A stretch of 21,467 nt of DNA from a virus: positions 1-21,467 of the IMG/VR virus record IMGVR_UViG_3300027908_000085; one strand, 5' to 3'. A program made the position numbers and the translations under genes. The notes beneath the pieces are model-generated. The model saw only the letters and a program-made list of their open reading frames with translations, was not told the origin of the DNA and ran no database searches. Numbering within the stretch: the stretch's first letter is position 1; each line of letters begins with the position of its first letter. Positions 1-6,332 of this stretch are shown piece by piece.

Positions 1-327
1 GCTGGCGGAGTGGCCCGTCCGTACATGCAGCTCCAGGCGCTGATGATTCCGGGGGCTATCGCTACCAACGGTGCCTGGCTGCCCTTTGTCTGGCCCTACT
101 CGCACCTCAACAGGGTGCAGCTGATAGGGACCTTCGGATGGGATTACGTCCCGCCTGAGGTAACGCAGGCCTCACTGATGCTGTGCACGGACATCTACCT
201 GTCCAAGGACACTCCCTGGGGCATGGCCGGCACTAATGCGACGGGCCTTGTGCGCGTACAATCAAACCCATGGGTAGTAGAACTCCTGCGACCTTACGTG
301 AACGCCCGAAGGAAGTGGGGAGTCTGA
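1..327 (+). CDS. Head-tail connector (gp6-like), C-terminal part
   Basis: The frame is open from the first base, so the gene begins upstream; the GTG at base 10 is probably internal. The visible 108 codons carry the pattern that ends HK97 gp6-like connectors: a VPPEVTQASLMLCTDIYLSKD helix, then a Pro/Gly loop (TPWGMAGTN), the short strand GLVRVQSNPW and the closing LLRPY. In that family the protein forms the ring below the portal through which DNA enters the tail. Its place at the head end of a tail operon agrees. The stop overlaps the next start (TGATG). It could also be annotated only as an adaptor protein; the family call rests on motif resemblance. Confidence 0.72.
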   Translation, partial: AGGVARPYMQLQALMIPGAIATNGAWLPFVWPYSHLNRVQLIGTFGWDYVPPEVTQASLMLCTDIYLSKDTPWGMAGTNATGLVRVQSNPWVVELLRPYVNARRKWGV

Positions 328-509
328 TGGAGGACAACGACATCACCGTGGAGACTACTGCCGTAGTCGATGACCAGGTAGCGACTCAGGAGACAGGCCT
401 GTGTGACATCGCTCCTGCGCCGACTTCGCAGACAGATGCCCCGGCGCGCAAGCCGTTCGCACCCAACCCGACGTACCTAGCGATGGCCAAGAAGCTTCGC
501 GGGGCCTGA
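327..509 (+). CDS. Small acidic protein of unknown function (60 aa)
   Basis: The ATG at 327 overlaps the upstream TGA and sits behind a purine-rich GGAAGTGGGGAG stretch. That makes it a better start than the earlier in-frame ATG at 270, which lies inside the connector gene. The protein has an acidic N-terminal half (MEDNDITVE), a Pro/Ala-rich linker and a short basic tail (MAKKLRGA). No domain was recognised. The next gene begins one base after the stop, so it is probably translated together with its neighbours. Function unknown. Confidence 0.6.
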   Translation: MEDNDITVETTAVVDDQVATQETGLCDIAPAPTSQTDAPARKPFAPNPTYLAMAKKLRGA

Positions 510-510
510 G

Positions 511-912
511 GTGTGGTGGGTCCACATCTACTGGTGGCTTGAGGCCAACAACCTCTACAAAGCCACCGTGGCGTTCTGGGTCACCCTGATCCTGGGCGCT
601 ATAGCTGGCGTGGTCCTACGGCCCTGGCGAGCCTGGAAGCGGCACAGGGAGACTCAGGAGAAGATCGCTGACAGGCTGGATACTTCCACGCCCGGTGGCC
701 TCAGCGATCTCATGGATGCCCTGCACGGGGTACTAGACGACACGGATGACGGCGACCCGCCTGACGACAACGGCACGGACAGCGAGGACGAGCTGGAGCG
801 CCGCAAGAAGGGCCACGGCAGCAGCCACGCAGGAACCGATCACCAGGACCACACGGAACACAGCATCATTCCCAACCCGATCCACGGAGGCGGCAGTGCG
901 GGTCATCGTTGA
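511..912 (+). CDS. Single-helix membrane protein of unknown function (133 aa)
   Basis: It starts with GTG one base after the preceding stop. The N-terminus is Trp/Tyr-rich (MWWVHIYWWLEANN) and is followed by one clear hydrophobic segment at about residues 17-37 (VAFWVTLILGAIAGVVL). Basic residues come next (RPWRAWKRHR), so the C-terminal tail is likely cytoplasmic. That tail contains the phrase DTSTPGGL, a very acidic stretch (about 70-98) and a His-rich end. Small membrane proteins like this occur in actinophage structural operons without a settled role. A holin is possible, but nothing specific supports it. The 3' end overlaps the next gene by 17 bases. Confidence 0.6.
   Translation: MWWVHIYWWLEANNLYKATVAFWVTLILGAIAGVVLRPWRAWKRHRETQEKIADRLDTSTPGGLSDLMDALHGVLDDTDDGDPPDDNGTDSEDELERRKKGHGSSHAGTDHQDHTEHSIIPNPIHGGGSAGHR
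886..898 (+). promoter_or_regulatory. Shine-Dalgarno that fixes the start of the 77-aa gene
   Basis: GGAGG at 886-890 lies five bases before GTG 896. This supports the GTG over the in-frame ATG at 746, which would overlap the membrane protein gene over most of its length. Confidence 0.65.
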
Positions 913-1129
913 AGCATTCGGCCGGGCGTGGATGCTCACGCTTCAGGGAGCCAAGATAGTAACTCCCGGTGAGGTAGAAGACGACGAGTTCGAGCAGGCT
1001 CCGCCGATTGACCCCCACGGTACCGGGGGCTGCCAGGTAGAGCGCGGGCCCGGAGCTGACGCCTTCACCAGTGACGTGGTGAATCGGAGGTTCGGGTTCC
1101 ATGGCAGCGAAATCGAAGGCACCGGCTAA
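896..1129 (+). CDS. Conserved small phage protein, possible head-tail joining protein (77 aa)
   Basis: The start is GTG 896, chosen from the GGAGG five bases upstream. The protein opens with a beta-like strand (VRVIVEAFGRAWMLTL), has an acidic middle (GEVEDDEFEQ) and ends with VVNRRFGFHG. Small proteins with a VxVxVEAxG start and an xxRFGFH end are common between connector and tail terminator in actinophages. A head-closure role has been suggested by position only. It overlaps the membrane protein gene by 17 bases and the following 410-codon gene by 29. Function not established. Confidence 0.58.
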   Translation: MRVIVEAFGRAWMLTLQGAKIVTPGEVEDDEFEQAPPIDPHGTGGCQVERGPGADAFTSDVVNRRFGFHGSEIEGTG

Positions 1130-2333
1130 GGCCGCCAAGGGGTCAGTCGCCAAGAAGGCCACGGTTACCAAGGCCAAGCCGAAGGGCCTACAGCTGAGTT
1201 CTGCCCAGCTCAAGGCCTACGACACGGCGTACAACGCCGCAGCCCAGCGCGTCAGGCAGGCAGCCCAGCTGCGCTCTGCCGCGACCGGCTTCCGCAAGTA
1301 CCGGCTGAATGCCGCTTACGCCACGATCAAGCAGGCCAACAACGCCACGCGAAGCGCACAGGCAGCTGCCATAGCCGCGAACGCCGCGCGCATGTCCTGG
1401 AACCAGTCCAAGCTCGCGCACCAGAACTCCGCGCTCCAGGCCCGTATCGAGCTGGACATGTACAACCACGCCAACATCGCCGGCAAGCTACAGTACGCGC
1501 AGGCGGGTGAGAAGGCGTACGCGCACAGCGCGGTCATGAGGACCGTGGACCAGACACAGGCCATGAGTCATGAGGCTGCCGTCTTCAAGAAGTTCAGCAA
1601 GAACGCCAAGAAGGCCGGCAAGTCAACCTTGAAGTCACGTAACACCCCTCTGTCCAAGGCTATCGCCGCCGCTGGCAAGGCCGCAGGAACAGCAGCGGAG
1701 CACAATGCCGGAGACGTGAAGGCTGCTGCTAAGGCCCTTGCCGGGCAGCGGGTTGCCAAGCAGAAGGCCTCCCGGCAGGCTAGCGTGAAGAAGGCAACGG
1801 CGTCAGCCACGCAGGCAGCAGCAAAGTCCGCGAAGAAGGCCCCGGCTCCGGCCAAGACACGGACGGCGACAAGGTACGGCACGGCGTACGCCGCAGCCCA
1901 GCACCGCATGAGGCAGGAAGCCAGGGAGAAGAAGCCCGTCACCAAGCGCAACTGGATCGGTGACGAGTTCACGCCCAACTGCGTCATCACTGCCGTGGCT
2001 AACCACCTGCTGCATATCAAGGGAATCATCGCGGACGAGGCGTCTATCAGGGAGCTGACTGAGGCCTGCCCCGAGGAACCTACGATAGAAGAGGTTCTCT
2101 GGGAAGTGTGGCTGACTCACTGGCCGCGTAACAGCACTGTGCACCTGAAGAACTACGAAGCTTCCTGCTGGCGCGGAGACCCTGACGTTGCCGGGCTGGT
2201 TGTCGGCTATTCCACTGAGCACGGAGACCACGCAGCCCTTTCCCTGGCAGACGGCAAAGTCGTATCGTGGGGATCGGTATCTGAACGAGAAGCTGACATC
2301 GAAGAAGCCTGGGATCTGCTGTGGGAAGTCTGA
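1101..2333 (+). CDS. Ala/Lys-rich protein with C-terminal cysteine-peptidase-like domain (410 aa)
   Basis: Residues 1-30 and about 205-255 are basic and low in complexity (AKAAKGSVAKKA, KKATASATQAAAKSAKKAPA), resembling histone H1 tails. The middle (about 35-200) is Ala/Gln-rich and probably helical. A motif repeats at residues 40-53 (YDTAYNAAAQRVRQ) and 259-272 (YGTAYAAAQHRMRQ). From about 283 the composition changes to a compact domain: Cys294 at the start of a helix (TPNCVITAVANHL), then His377 in a strand (HGDHAALSL) followed by KVVSWGS. That Cys-helix / His-strand order is typical of papain/C39-like peptidases. Whether it is active is unknown. Possible roles are virion protein processing, an ejected DNA-binding protein, or a structural use of the fold. 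Confidence 0.65.
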   Translation: MAAKSKAPAKAAKGSVAKKATVTKAKPKGLQLSSAQLKAYDTAYNAAAQRVRQAAQLRSAATGFRKYRLNAAYATIKQANNATRSAQAAAIAANAARMSWNQSKLAHQNSALQARIELDMYNHANIAGKLQYAQAGEKAYAHSAVMRTVDQTQAMSHEAAVFKKFSKNAKKAGKSTLKSRNTPLSKAIAAAGKAAGTAAEHNAGDVKAAAKALAGQRVAKQKASRQASVKKATASATQAAAKSAKKAPAPAKTRTATRYGTAYAAAQHRMRQEAREKKPVTKRNWIGDEFTPNCVITAVANHLLHIKGIIADEASIRELTEACPEEPTIEEVLWEVWLTHWPRNSTVHLKNYEASCWRGDPDVAGLVVGYSTEHGDHAALSLADGKVVSWGSVSEREADIEEAWDLLWEV

Positions 2334-2836
2334 AGGCGATAGGCATAGGAATCCTGGTCTGCGTGGCCGTGGTACTTCTCATTGTCTTCTACGGTGACTG
2401 GCAGCACTGGATGGCCATACACACAGGCTCGGCAACCGGCCAGGAATCCAATGGCTACTACGCCTACTGGAGCGGCTTCGGGTCTGTGTTCCCGTGGTCA
2501 ATGGGCATCCTGGCCGCGATCCTGAACAACGGCTACCAGGCAGCAAAGAGGAACAACTGCCACACTCACAAGTGCTGGCGAATCGGATCGTACCCTGCGG
2601 GCGACTACAAGGTCTGCAAGAAGCATCACGCTGAAGTTCACGGTGAGCATCCGACAATTGAGTACCTGAAGAAGCACGTGGAGGAGATCCGAAATGGCCG
2701 ATCTAGTAGCGATCCGGGCAGCGATAGCCAGTCAGATCACAGCGAACACGTTGCCGTCACTATCGACATCGGCGGAGTACCTGGACCTGATCACGCCGCC
2801 AATGCTGCTGGTCCTTCCCCGCCCGCCAGTGGCTAA
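2321..2836 (+). CDS. Membrane protein with Cys/His cluster (171 aa)
   Basis: It starts with GTG overlapping the previous gene by 13 bases. There is one strong membrane helix at residues about 6-24 (AIGIGILVCVAVVLLIVFY) and a weaker hydrophobic segment at about 50-70. A compact metal-site-like cluster follows: Cys80, His81, His83, Cys85, Cys99, His102, His103 (NNCHTHKCW ... VCKKHH). Actinophages often carry small proteins with a membrane anchor followed by CxxxxC...CxxH, of unknown role. From residue 125 the frame runs on for 143 bases inside the next gene. That Ser/Asp/Pro-rich tail is probably unstructured. Confidence 0.6.
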   Translation: MGSLKAIGIGILVCVAVVLLIVFYGDWQHWMAIHTGSATGQESNGYYAYWSGFGSVFPWSMGILAAILNNGYQAAKRNNCHTHKCWRIGSYPAGDYKVCKKHHAEVHGEHPTIEYLKKHVEEIRNGRSSSDPGSDSQSDHSEHVAVTIDIGGVPGPDHAANAAGPSPPASG

Positions 2837-3155
2837 GGTCGGCGTGTGCCTGGGCGAGGGCATCCTGGATGCTGGCGGCCGGCCTCTATCGCCCACGGAG
2901 TTCACCTTCGCCGGGGCCCTGGTAGTCGCGCGAGCGGACACCATGTCCAACGTGCAGGACAACCTTGACCAGTGGCTGGGCTTCGAGCGCACCAGCTCCG
3001 TGGTGTCAGTTGCCATGGCCATCGCTATGGACCCGACGCTGGGCGGTACAGTCGAGTGGTGTGAGACCACGGTGGTTGACGGCTACGGCCCGATCGACTG
3101 GTCTGGCGCGATGTACTTCGGGGCTAAGATCAACTGGCAGGTGAGCGCAAGGTGA
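2694..3155 (+). CDS. Tail terminator / tail completion protein (153 aa)
   Basis: The ATG at 2694 follows GGAGGAG with good spacing. The protein fits the tail-terminator family that caps the tail tube and joins it to the head. It has a helical start (MADLVAIRAAIASQI), a Pro-rich strand ITPPMLLVLPRP, a central LVVARAD strand, a helix with NVQDNLDQWL, then the AMAMDPTLGG-type motif (here AMAIAMDPTLGGTVEW) and a closing strand pair (GAMYFGAKINWQV). Its length is usual for the family and the position upstream of the major tail protein is canonical. The first 143 bases are also read in another frame as the tail of the preceding gene. The stop overlaps the next GTG (GTGA). Confidence 0.78.
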   Translation: MADLVAIRAAIASQITANTLPSLSTSAEYLDLITPPMLLVLPRPPVAKVGVCLGEGILDAGGRPLSPTEFTFAGALVVARADTMSNVQDNLDQWLGFERTSSVVSVAMAIAMDPTLGGTVEWCETTVVDGYGPIDWSGAMYFGAKINWQVSAR

Positions 3156-3304
3156 CGATCCACAAGGCCGGGCCCGGCAAGTTGTACCTGATCCGGCCTG
3201 ACGGAAGCTATGAATTCCTGGCTGAGGTAGACTCGTGGGAGTTTACGTTCGTCAAGCCTGGGAGCAGTCGTGTCGAGGATTCTGGTAGTTCATCCGGGGC
3301 CTGA
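3152..3304 (+). CDS. Small protein resembling the start of the tail tube protein (50 aa)
   Basis: A GTG overlapping the tail terminator stop (GTGA) opens a 50-codon frame that ends inside the glycosyltransferase gene (35-base overlap). The sequence reads GKLYLIRPDGSYEFLAEVDS then WEFTF. This follows the same outline as the N-terminus of the major tail protein further on (GMVYLG...PLAFVADWTINFT): Gly-x-x-Tyr-Leu, a turn, Leu-Ala-x-Val-x-x-Trp, then alternating hydrophobics. It may be a small independent protein or a truncated tail-tube-like fragment. The resemblance is by eye over about 35 residues. Confidence 0.5.
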   Translation: MTIHKAGPGKLYLIRPDGSYEFLAEVDSWEFTFVKPGSSRVEDSGSSSGA

Positions 3305-4340
3305 TTTCAGCGTTGCGGACGTGTACCGGGGCTGGATCAAGGCACTGAAAAAGCAGGGCCACCAGGTGATGGTGTACAACACCAACGAGCGCCTGACCTT
3401 CTACGGCATGGCCTGCTTCCAGGACAAGGAAGTAGAACCGTGCGAGCACGGCTACGGGCCCGTGCGCAAGGCGATGCCTGACCCTGAGATGATCGCCCAG
3501 ATGGCTACCAAGGGCCTGATGGAATCCTGCTACATCTTCTGGCCTGACGTGGTGTTCTTCATCTCAGCGTTCTTCCAGACGGCACAGAGCCTGCACATTA
3601 TGAAGACGCGCGGTCACAAGATCGTCATGCTGCACACCGAAAGCCCGTACCAGGACGACGAGCAGATGATGCGCGGTGCCTTCGCGGACCTGAATCTGCT
3701 GAATGACCCCACGAACTTCGACCGCTGGAAGGAACTGGGCCCGGTGGCCTACGTTCCGCACAGCTACGACGATGACGTGCATTATGCCGTCACCCCTCGC
3801 AACTACGAAATCGACTTCTCGTTCATCGGCACCTCCTTCCTCAGTCGTTTGAAGTTCTTCAGCGCCATGAACTTCGATGGCATCGACACGGTGTTCGGCG
3901 GCAACGGCTGGGACACGGTTCCTGAGGAGTACCAGGGCCTGTGGAAGTACCTAGGCCACCGGCCGGACGAGTGCGTGGACAACACGGAGACCGCCCGCAT
4001 CTACCGCATGACCAAGATCGGCATGAACCTGTACCGGCAGGAGGGCGAGGAGCAGCACAAGGGCGAGGGCTGGGCCATGGGCCCGCGCGAGATCGAGATG
4101 GCTGCCTGCGGCCTGTTCTTCCTGCGCGACCGGCGTCCTGAGTCGGACGAGGTGTTCGGCAAGATCCTGCCGACGTTCGACGGGCCGGAGGACGCCGAGA
4201 AGCAGATGCGGTGGTGGCTTAAGCGCGATAAGATGCGTGAGCGCAAGGCCGAGAAGGCTCTGGAAGCCGTGGCTGACCGCACGTTCGACAAGCAGTGCCG
4301 GTTCGTGACCGGCCTCATGACCAGATTGGACCTGCTGTGA
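3270..4340 (+). CDS. GT-B glycosyltransferase, CgeB-like / Glyco_trans_1_2 type (356 aa)
   Basis: It probably moves a sugar from a nucleotide-sugar donor to a phage or host acceptor. GTG 3270 lies five bases after GGGAG. The N-terminal half is Rossmann-like: RILVVHPGPDFSVADVYRGW, ALKKQGHQVMVYN, then KIVMLHTESPY. The C-terminal half has FIGTSFLSR (from residue 185) and the donor-binding helix GPREIEMAACGLFFLRD, with Glu274 and Glu276 in the E-x-x-A-x-x-G pattern of GT4-like enzymes. RPESDEVF and the helical end match proteins annotated as CgeB-like. Glycosyltransferase genes inside actinophage structural operons have been linked to glycosylation of virion proteins. Acceptor and sugar cannot be read here. 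Confidence 0.82.
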   Translation: MSRILVVHPGPDFSVADVYRGWIKALKKQGHQVMVYNTNERLTFYGMACFQDKEVEPCEHGYGPVRKAMPDPEMIAQMATKGLMESCYIFWPDVVFFISAFFQTAQSLHIMKTRGHKIVMLHTESPYQDDEQMMRGAFADLNLLNDPTNFDRWKELGPVAYVPHSYDDDVHYAVTPRNYEIDFSFIGTSFLSRLKFFSAMNFDGIDTVFGGNGWDTVPEEYQGLWKYLGHRPDECVDNTETARIYRMTKIGMNLYRQEGEEQHKGEGWAMGPREIEMAACGLFFLRDRRPESDEVFGKILPTFDGPEDAEKQMRWWLKRDKMRERKAEKALEAVADRTFDKQCRFVTGLMTRLDLL

Positions 4341-4510
4341 TCTGTCCGCCGTGCCGGGGAGCCGGCAATGAGATAGCCAGCCCGCTAGATCCCAAAGACG
4401 GCGCGCTGGCACGCGCTAAGAACATGCATGCTCAGTGCGATGGCGTCACGATGGACAAGACCTGGTGCGATTGCCAGCACCAGCTAGAGAGCGTGGTGCG
4501 GCGTGCCTGA
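4337..4510 (+). CDS. Cys-rich zinc-ribbon-like mini-protein (57 aa)
   Basis: GTG 4337 overlaps the glycosyltransferase stop (GTGA) and is preferred to an earlier in-frame ATG at 4295 inside that gene. Cysteines stand as C3-P-P-C6 and later C34, C44 and C46 with His31 and His48 (ICPPC ... HAQC ... WCDCQHQ). This layout could bind one zinc ion. Short CPPC...CDCQH proteins recur in actinophages with no known role. Tight coupling to the glycosyltransferase suggests joint expression. Confidence 0.62.
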   Translation: MICPPCRGAGNEIASPLDPKDGALARAKNMHAQCDGVTMDKTWCDCQHQLESVVRRA

Positions 4511-4769
4511 GCGCGGGCAGTTCTCACGGCAGACGCCCGGCAAAGTGAGTATCGACCTCACACCTGGCCAGGAGCGCATCGAAATAGACGGCTACCGGCT
4601 CGAACAGCACGTCACATCCCTGAAACTGATGTACGACGCGGCGAAACGACGCCCCGTGCTGCTCCTGGACCTGCTCCCGACTACAGTGAATGTAACGGGA
4701 ACACACGTGGAAATGAACGGGGACTTCCGGGATTTCCTGGTTGCCCACGGGTGGCGTCCACCAGAGTAA
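4503..4769 (+). CDS. Conserved phage protein of unknown function (88 aa)
   Basis: It starts with GTG, overlapping the Cys-rich gene by eight bases. Predicted beta-rich parts are VSIDLTPGQERIEIDGYRL, RRPVLLLDLLP and TTVNVTGTHVEM, ending in DFLVAHGWRPPE. Short actinophage proteins with an IDGxxL...LxLxLxP...LxxxGWxPP outline occur in this neighbourhood; no function is known. It closes the accessory block before the major tail protein leader. Confidence 0.58.
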   Translation: MPERGQFSRQTPGKVSIDLTPGQERIEIDGYRLEQHVTSLKLMYDAAKRRPVLLLDLLPTTVNVTGTHVEMNGDFRDFLVAHGWRPPE

Positions 4770-4877
4770 TTGCCGAAGCAGCTGTTCCCCTTTACTCTTG
4801 AACTGAAGCTTCCGAGGCCAGAGCGCAACCGCGCCTGGAGCCGGCCAGCAATGACCCCATTGAAAGGGTGACAAGCT
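4770..4877 (+). promoter_or_regulatory. Leader of the major tail protein with a candidate hairpin and weak promoter-like boxes
   Basis: This 108-bp gap is the longest before the chaperones. It holds an eight-pair hairpin with one bulged A (4818-4826 with 4831-4838, loop AACC) and no T-run. TTGCCG (4773-4778) and TACTCT 17 bases later could be a weak promoter, but only three of six positions of the second box fit consensus. AAAGGG at 4863-4868 is the likely ribosome site for GTG 4878. A dedicated leader would suit a protein needed in hundreds of copies; promoter activity is a guess. Confidence 0.3.
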
Positions 4878-5312
4878 GTGTCGCGTATCCATGGTCGCAA
4901 CGGCATGGTCTACCTTGGGCCGACGACCGGTGTTGCGGCAACCCCGCTGGCATTTGTTGCCGACTGGACCATCAACTTCACCGTTGCCAAGGTGGACGTG
5001 ACGGCTCTGGGCGACACCAACCTTGTGTGGGTCGCTGGCCTTCCGGACGCCTCTGGTGACTTCACCGGCTTCTACGACACCGCTACCTCGCAGACTTACC
5101 TTGCGTCGGTAGACGGTCTCCCGAGGAACTTCTACCTCTACCCGTCCCTTCTGGGTCTCGAAGGCGCGGCTCCCGGCCAGTACTACTTTGGTACGATTCT
5201 TCCGGACTTCTCCACGTCCGGTGGTGTCGCGGCTGCGGTCACGTTCAAGAGCACCTGGAACGCTGCGTCCCAGGTTCAGCGGTACCCGTCAACTGGTATC
5301 GCCGGCACCTGA
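4878..5312 (+). CDS. Major tail protein (tail tube subunit, 144 aa)
   Basis: The sequence matches the actinophage major tail protein outline well: MSRIHGRNGMVYLG, then PLAFVADWTINFTV, VDVTALGDTN, WVAGLPDASGDFTGFYDTAT, FYLYPS and a final strand set with YYFGT...DFSTSGGVAAAVTF. These proteins stack as hexameric rings to form the tail tube. It lies between the tail terminator and the chaperones, with its own leader and a strong terminator right after the stop. That agrees with high, separately controlled expression. GTG start with AAAGGG nine bases upstream. Confidence 0.9.
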   Translation: MSRIHGRNGMVYLGPTTGVAATPLAFVADWTINFTVAKVDVTALGDTNLVWVAGLPDASGDFTGFYDTATSQTYLASVDGLPRNFYLYPSLLGLEGAAPGQYYFGTILPDFSTSGGVAAAVTFKSTWNAASQVQRYPSTGIAGT

Positions 5313-5321
5313 TCGGAATAA

Positions 5322-5357
5322 CGAAAGCCGCAGGCTTCCAACAGCCTGCGGCTTTCG
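5322..5357. terminator. Strong terminator hairpin after the major tail protein gene
   Basis: A perfect 15-bp inverted repeat (CGAAAGCCGCAGGCT and its complement, 5322-5336 and 5343-5357) surrounds a six-base loop, nine bases after the stop. There is no long T-run, which is common in high-GC hosts. It probably reduces read-through from the abundant tail tube message into the chaperone and tape measure genes. The symmetric stem could act in both directions. Confidence 0.85.
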
Positions 5358-5406
5358 CTCCACTCACTAGTAGGGCTTCAGTGCAAGGACAGCCTATCAG
5401 GTGAAT

Positions 5407-5422
5407 GGAGAGTGGCAAGATG
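5407..5422 (+). promoter_or_regulatory. Ribosome binding site deciding the chaperone start
   Basis: GGAGAG at 5407-5412 lies seven bases before ATG 5420. The upstream in-frame ATG 5405 has AGGTGA directly against it, too close to serve, so 5420 is the better start. Confidence 0.6.
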
Positions 5423-5836
5423 CCTACGGGAACCCCTCGCAGGATTTCCGGCGACAGCCGCGCTGCGCGGTCTCAGCTCAAGACCGCAGACCAGAGTGCC
5501 CGCATGCCCAAGGGCTCTCGCGCTAAGGACGTTCCGGGCGGCGGGCTTACCGTTAAGCTTGGCGACCGGGAGTTCCGGCTGGCCGAAGACGTAGGCATCA
5601 TGCCGCTCATGGAATGGGCAGCTGCCTCTGACGTGGACGTGGCGAGTGCGGACGGCCTCCGGGCTGTCTACTACGTGCTTCAGGACGCCGTGCACGAGGA
5701 CGACTGGGCGGAGTTCAGGAAGTACTCGCGCGAGAACAAGATCGCAGCCGGCGAGCTGCTCGACTTCGCTAACTCGGCCTTGGAGGCGCTTGCCGGACGC
5801 CCTACCGAGGATGCCACTGGCTCATCGGATGGCTGA
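5420..5836 (+). CDS. Tail assembly chaperone, upstream frame (138 aa, gpG-like)
   Basis: The position between major tail protein and tape measure, a low-complexity basic N-terminus, and the core FRLAEDVGIMPLMEWAAASD followed by LRAVYYVLQDAVHEDDWAEF mark the first chaperone of siphoviruses, which coats the tape measure during tail assembly. The end (ALAGRPTEDATGSSDG) is a disordered-looking tail of the kind after which the second frame is usually joined. The -1 frame is open from 5773, so about 64 bases overlap with the second reading frame. Confidence 0.78.
   Translation: MPTGTPRRISGDSRAARSQLKTADQSARMPKGSRAKDVPGGGLTVKLGDREFRLAEDVGIMPLMEWAAASDVDVASADGLRAVYYVLQDAVHEDDWAEFRKYSRENKIAAGELLDFANSALEALAGRPTEDATGSSDG
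5773..5836 (+). other. Overlap window for a possible -1 frameshift between chaperone frames
   Basis: The frame of the second chaperone region is open from 5773, just after a TAA, while the first frame stops at 5836. A fused product would need a -1 shift inside these 64 bases. No canonical X-XXY-YYZ heptamer is present. The best single-tRNA slip is CCT (5801-5803) back onto CCC (5800-5802). That would give a fusion of about 303 residues. Confidence 0.4.
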
Positions 5837-5901
5837 TATCTAACCAGGGGTATATAGACGGTGGCTCCCTTGCCGAAGGCAGTGGCACGCAGCTCCACCA
5901 G

Positions 5902-6330
5902 ATGACTATCCGCGAGGCTATCAACTTCGCGTACTACCACGTCGTGAAAGACATGCGCGACGAGGACCGTCAGGCCCGCATGCAGGGGCACAAGTTCGAA
6001 GAGACCCTTGACGAGCGCATTGAGCACTTCGAGGAGAAGATCGGACTCCGCCCGGACCACGAAGACCTGGCTCTTTGGATGCACAAGAACGTCATGCTCC
6101 CGGCGCAGGGCTATACCCCTGAGCAGATTGCTGAGATGTTTGACGAGAGTGCCAAGGCCGAACTGCCGCGCGGTGTGAGCGAAGAGGACCGCTGGAGGTT
6201 CGAGGACGAGGAGATTGACGGACTGGCCAACTTCCAGGGCAACCCGTGGGAGCTGCCCGGCATGAACGAGCTGAAGGCAGCCAGGACAAGGGAACAGCAG
6301 GCCGAGGAAGCAAAGGACACACTGGGGTAG
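5902..6330 (+). CDS. Tail assembly chaperone, downstream frame (gpT-like region)
   Basis: It is in the -1 frame relative to the first chaperone and most likely forms the C-terminal part of a frameshifted fusion. The first ATG is 5902 (142 aa), but no Shine-Dalgarno precedes it, and the open frame upstream from 5773 reads as plausible protein (WLIGWLISNQGYIDG). The region is helical and charged (REAINFAYYHVVKDMRDEDR, ERIEHFEEKIG) with an acidic end. Some residues echo other chaperone C-terminal parts (xxxREAxNxxY). The next gene starts three bases after its stop. Independent translation from 5902 cannot be excluded. Confidence 0.66.
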   Translation: MTIREAINFAYYHVVKDMRDEDRQARMQGHKFEETLDERIEHFEEKIGLRPDHEDLALWMHKNVMLPAQGYTPEQIAEMFDESAKAELPRGVSEEDRWRFEDEEIDGLANFQGNPWELPGMNELKAARTREQQAEEAKDTLG

Positions 6331-6332
6331 GA

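Noticed and set aside
746-895. Longer start for the 77-aa gene
   Set aside because: The added residues are Thr/Arg/Ala low-complexity from an overlapping gene; GGAGG directly before GTG 896 is the better start.
511-912. Holin call for the one-helix membrane protein
   Set aside because: One helix and a charged tail are not enough; no endolysin gene is nearby in the window.
5646-5843. Third frame open across the chaperone end, as target of a +1 shift
   Set aside because: It ends at 5843 and is Arg/Thr/Ser-rich, so it could add only a few residues; the -1 frame continues for more than 500 bases.
6246-6332. Earlier ATG of the gp10-like gene
   Set aside because: The 29 extra residues fall wholly inside the chaperone frame and look like out-of-frame sequence; ATG 6333 follows the chaperone stop.
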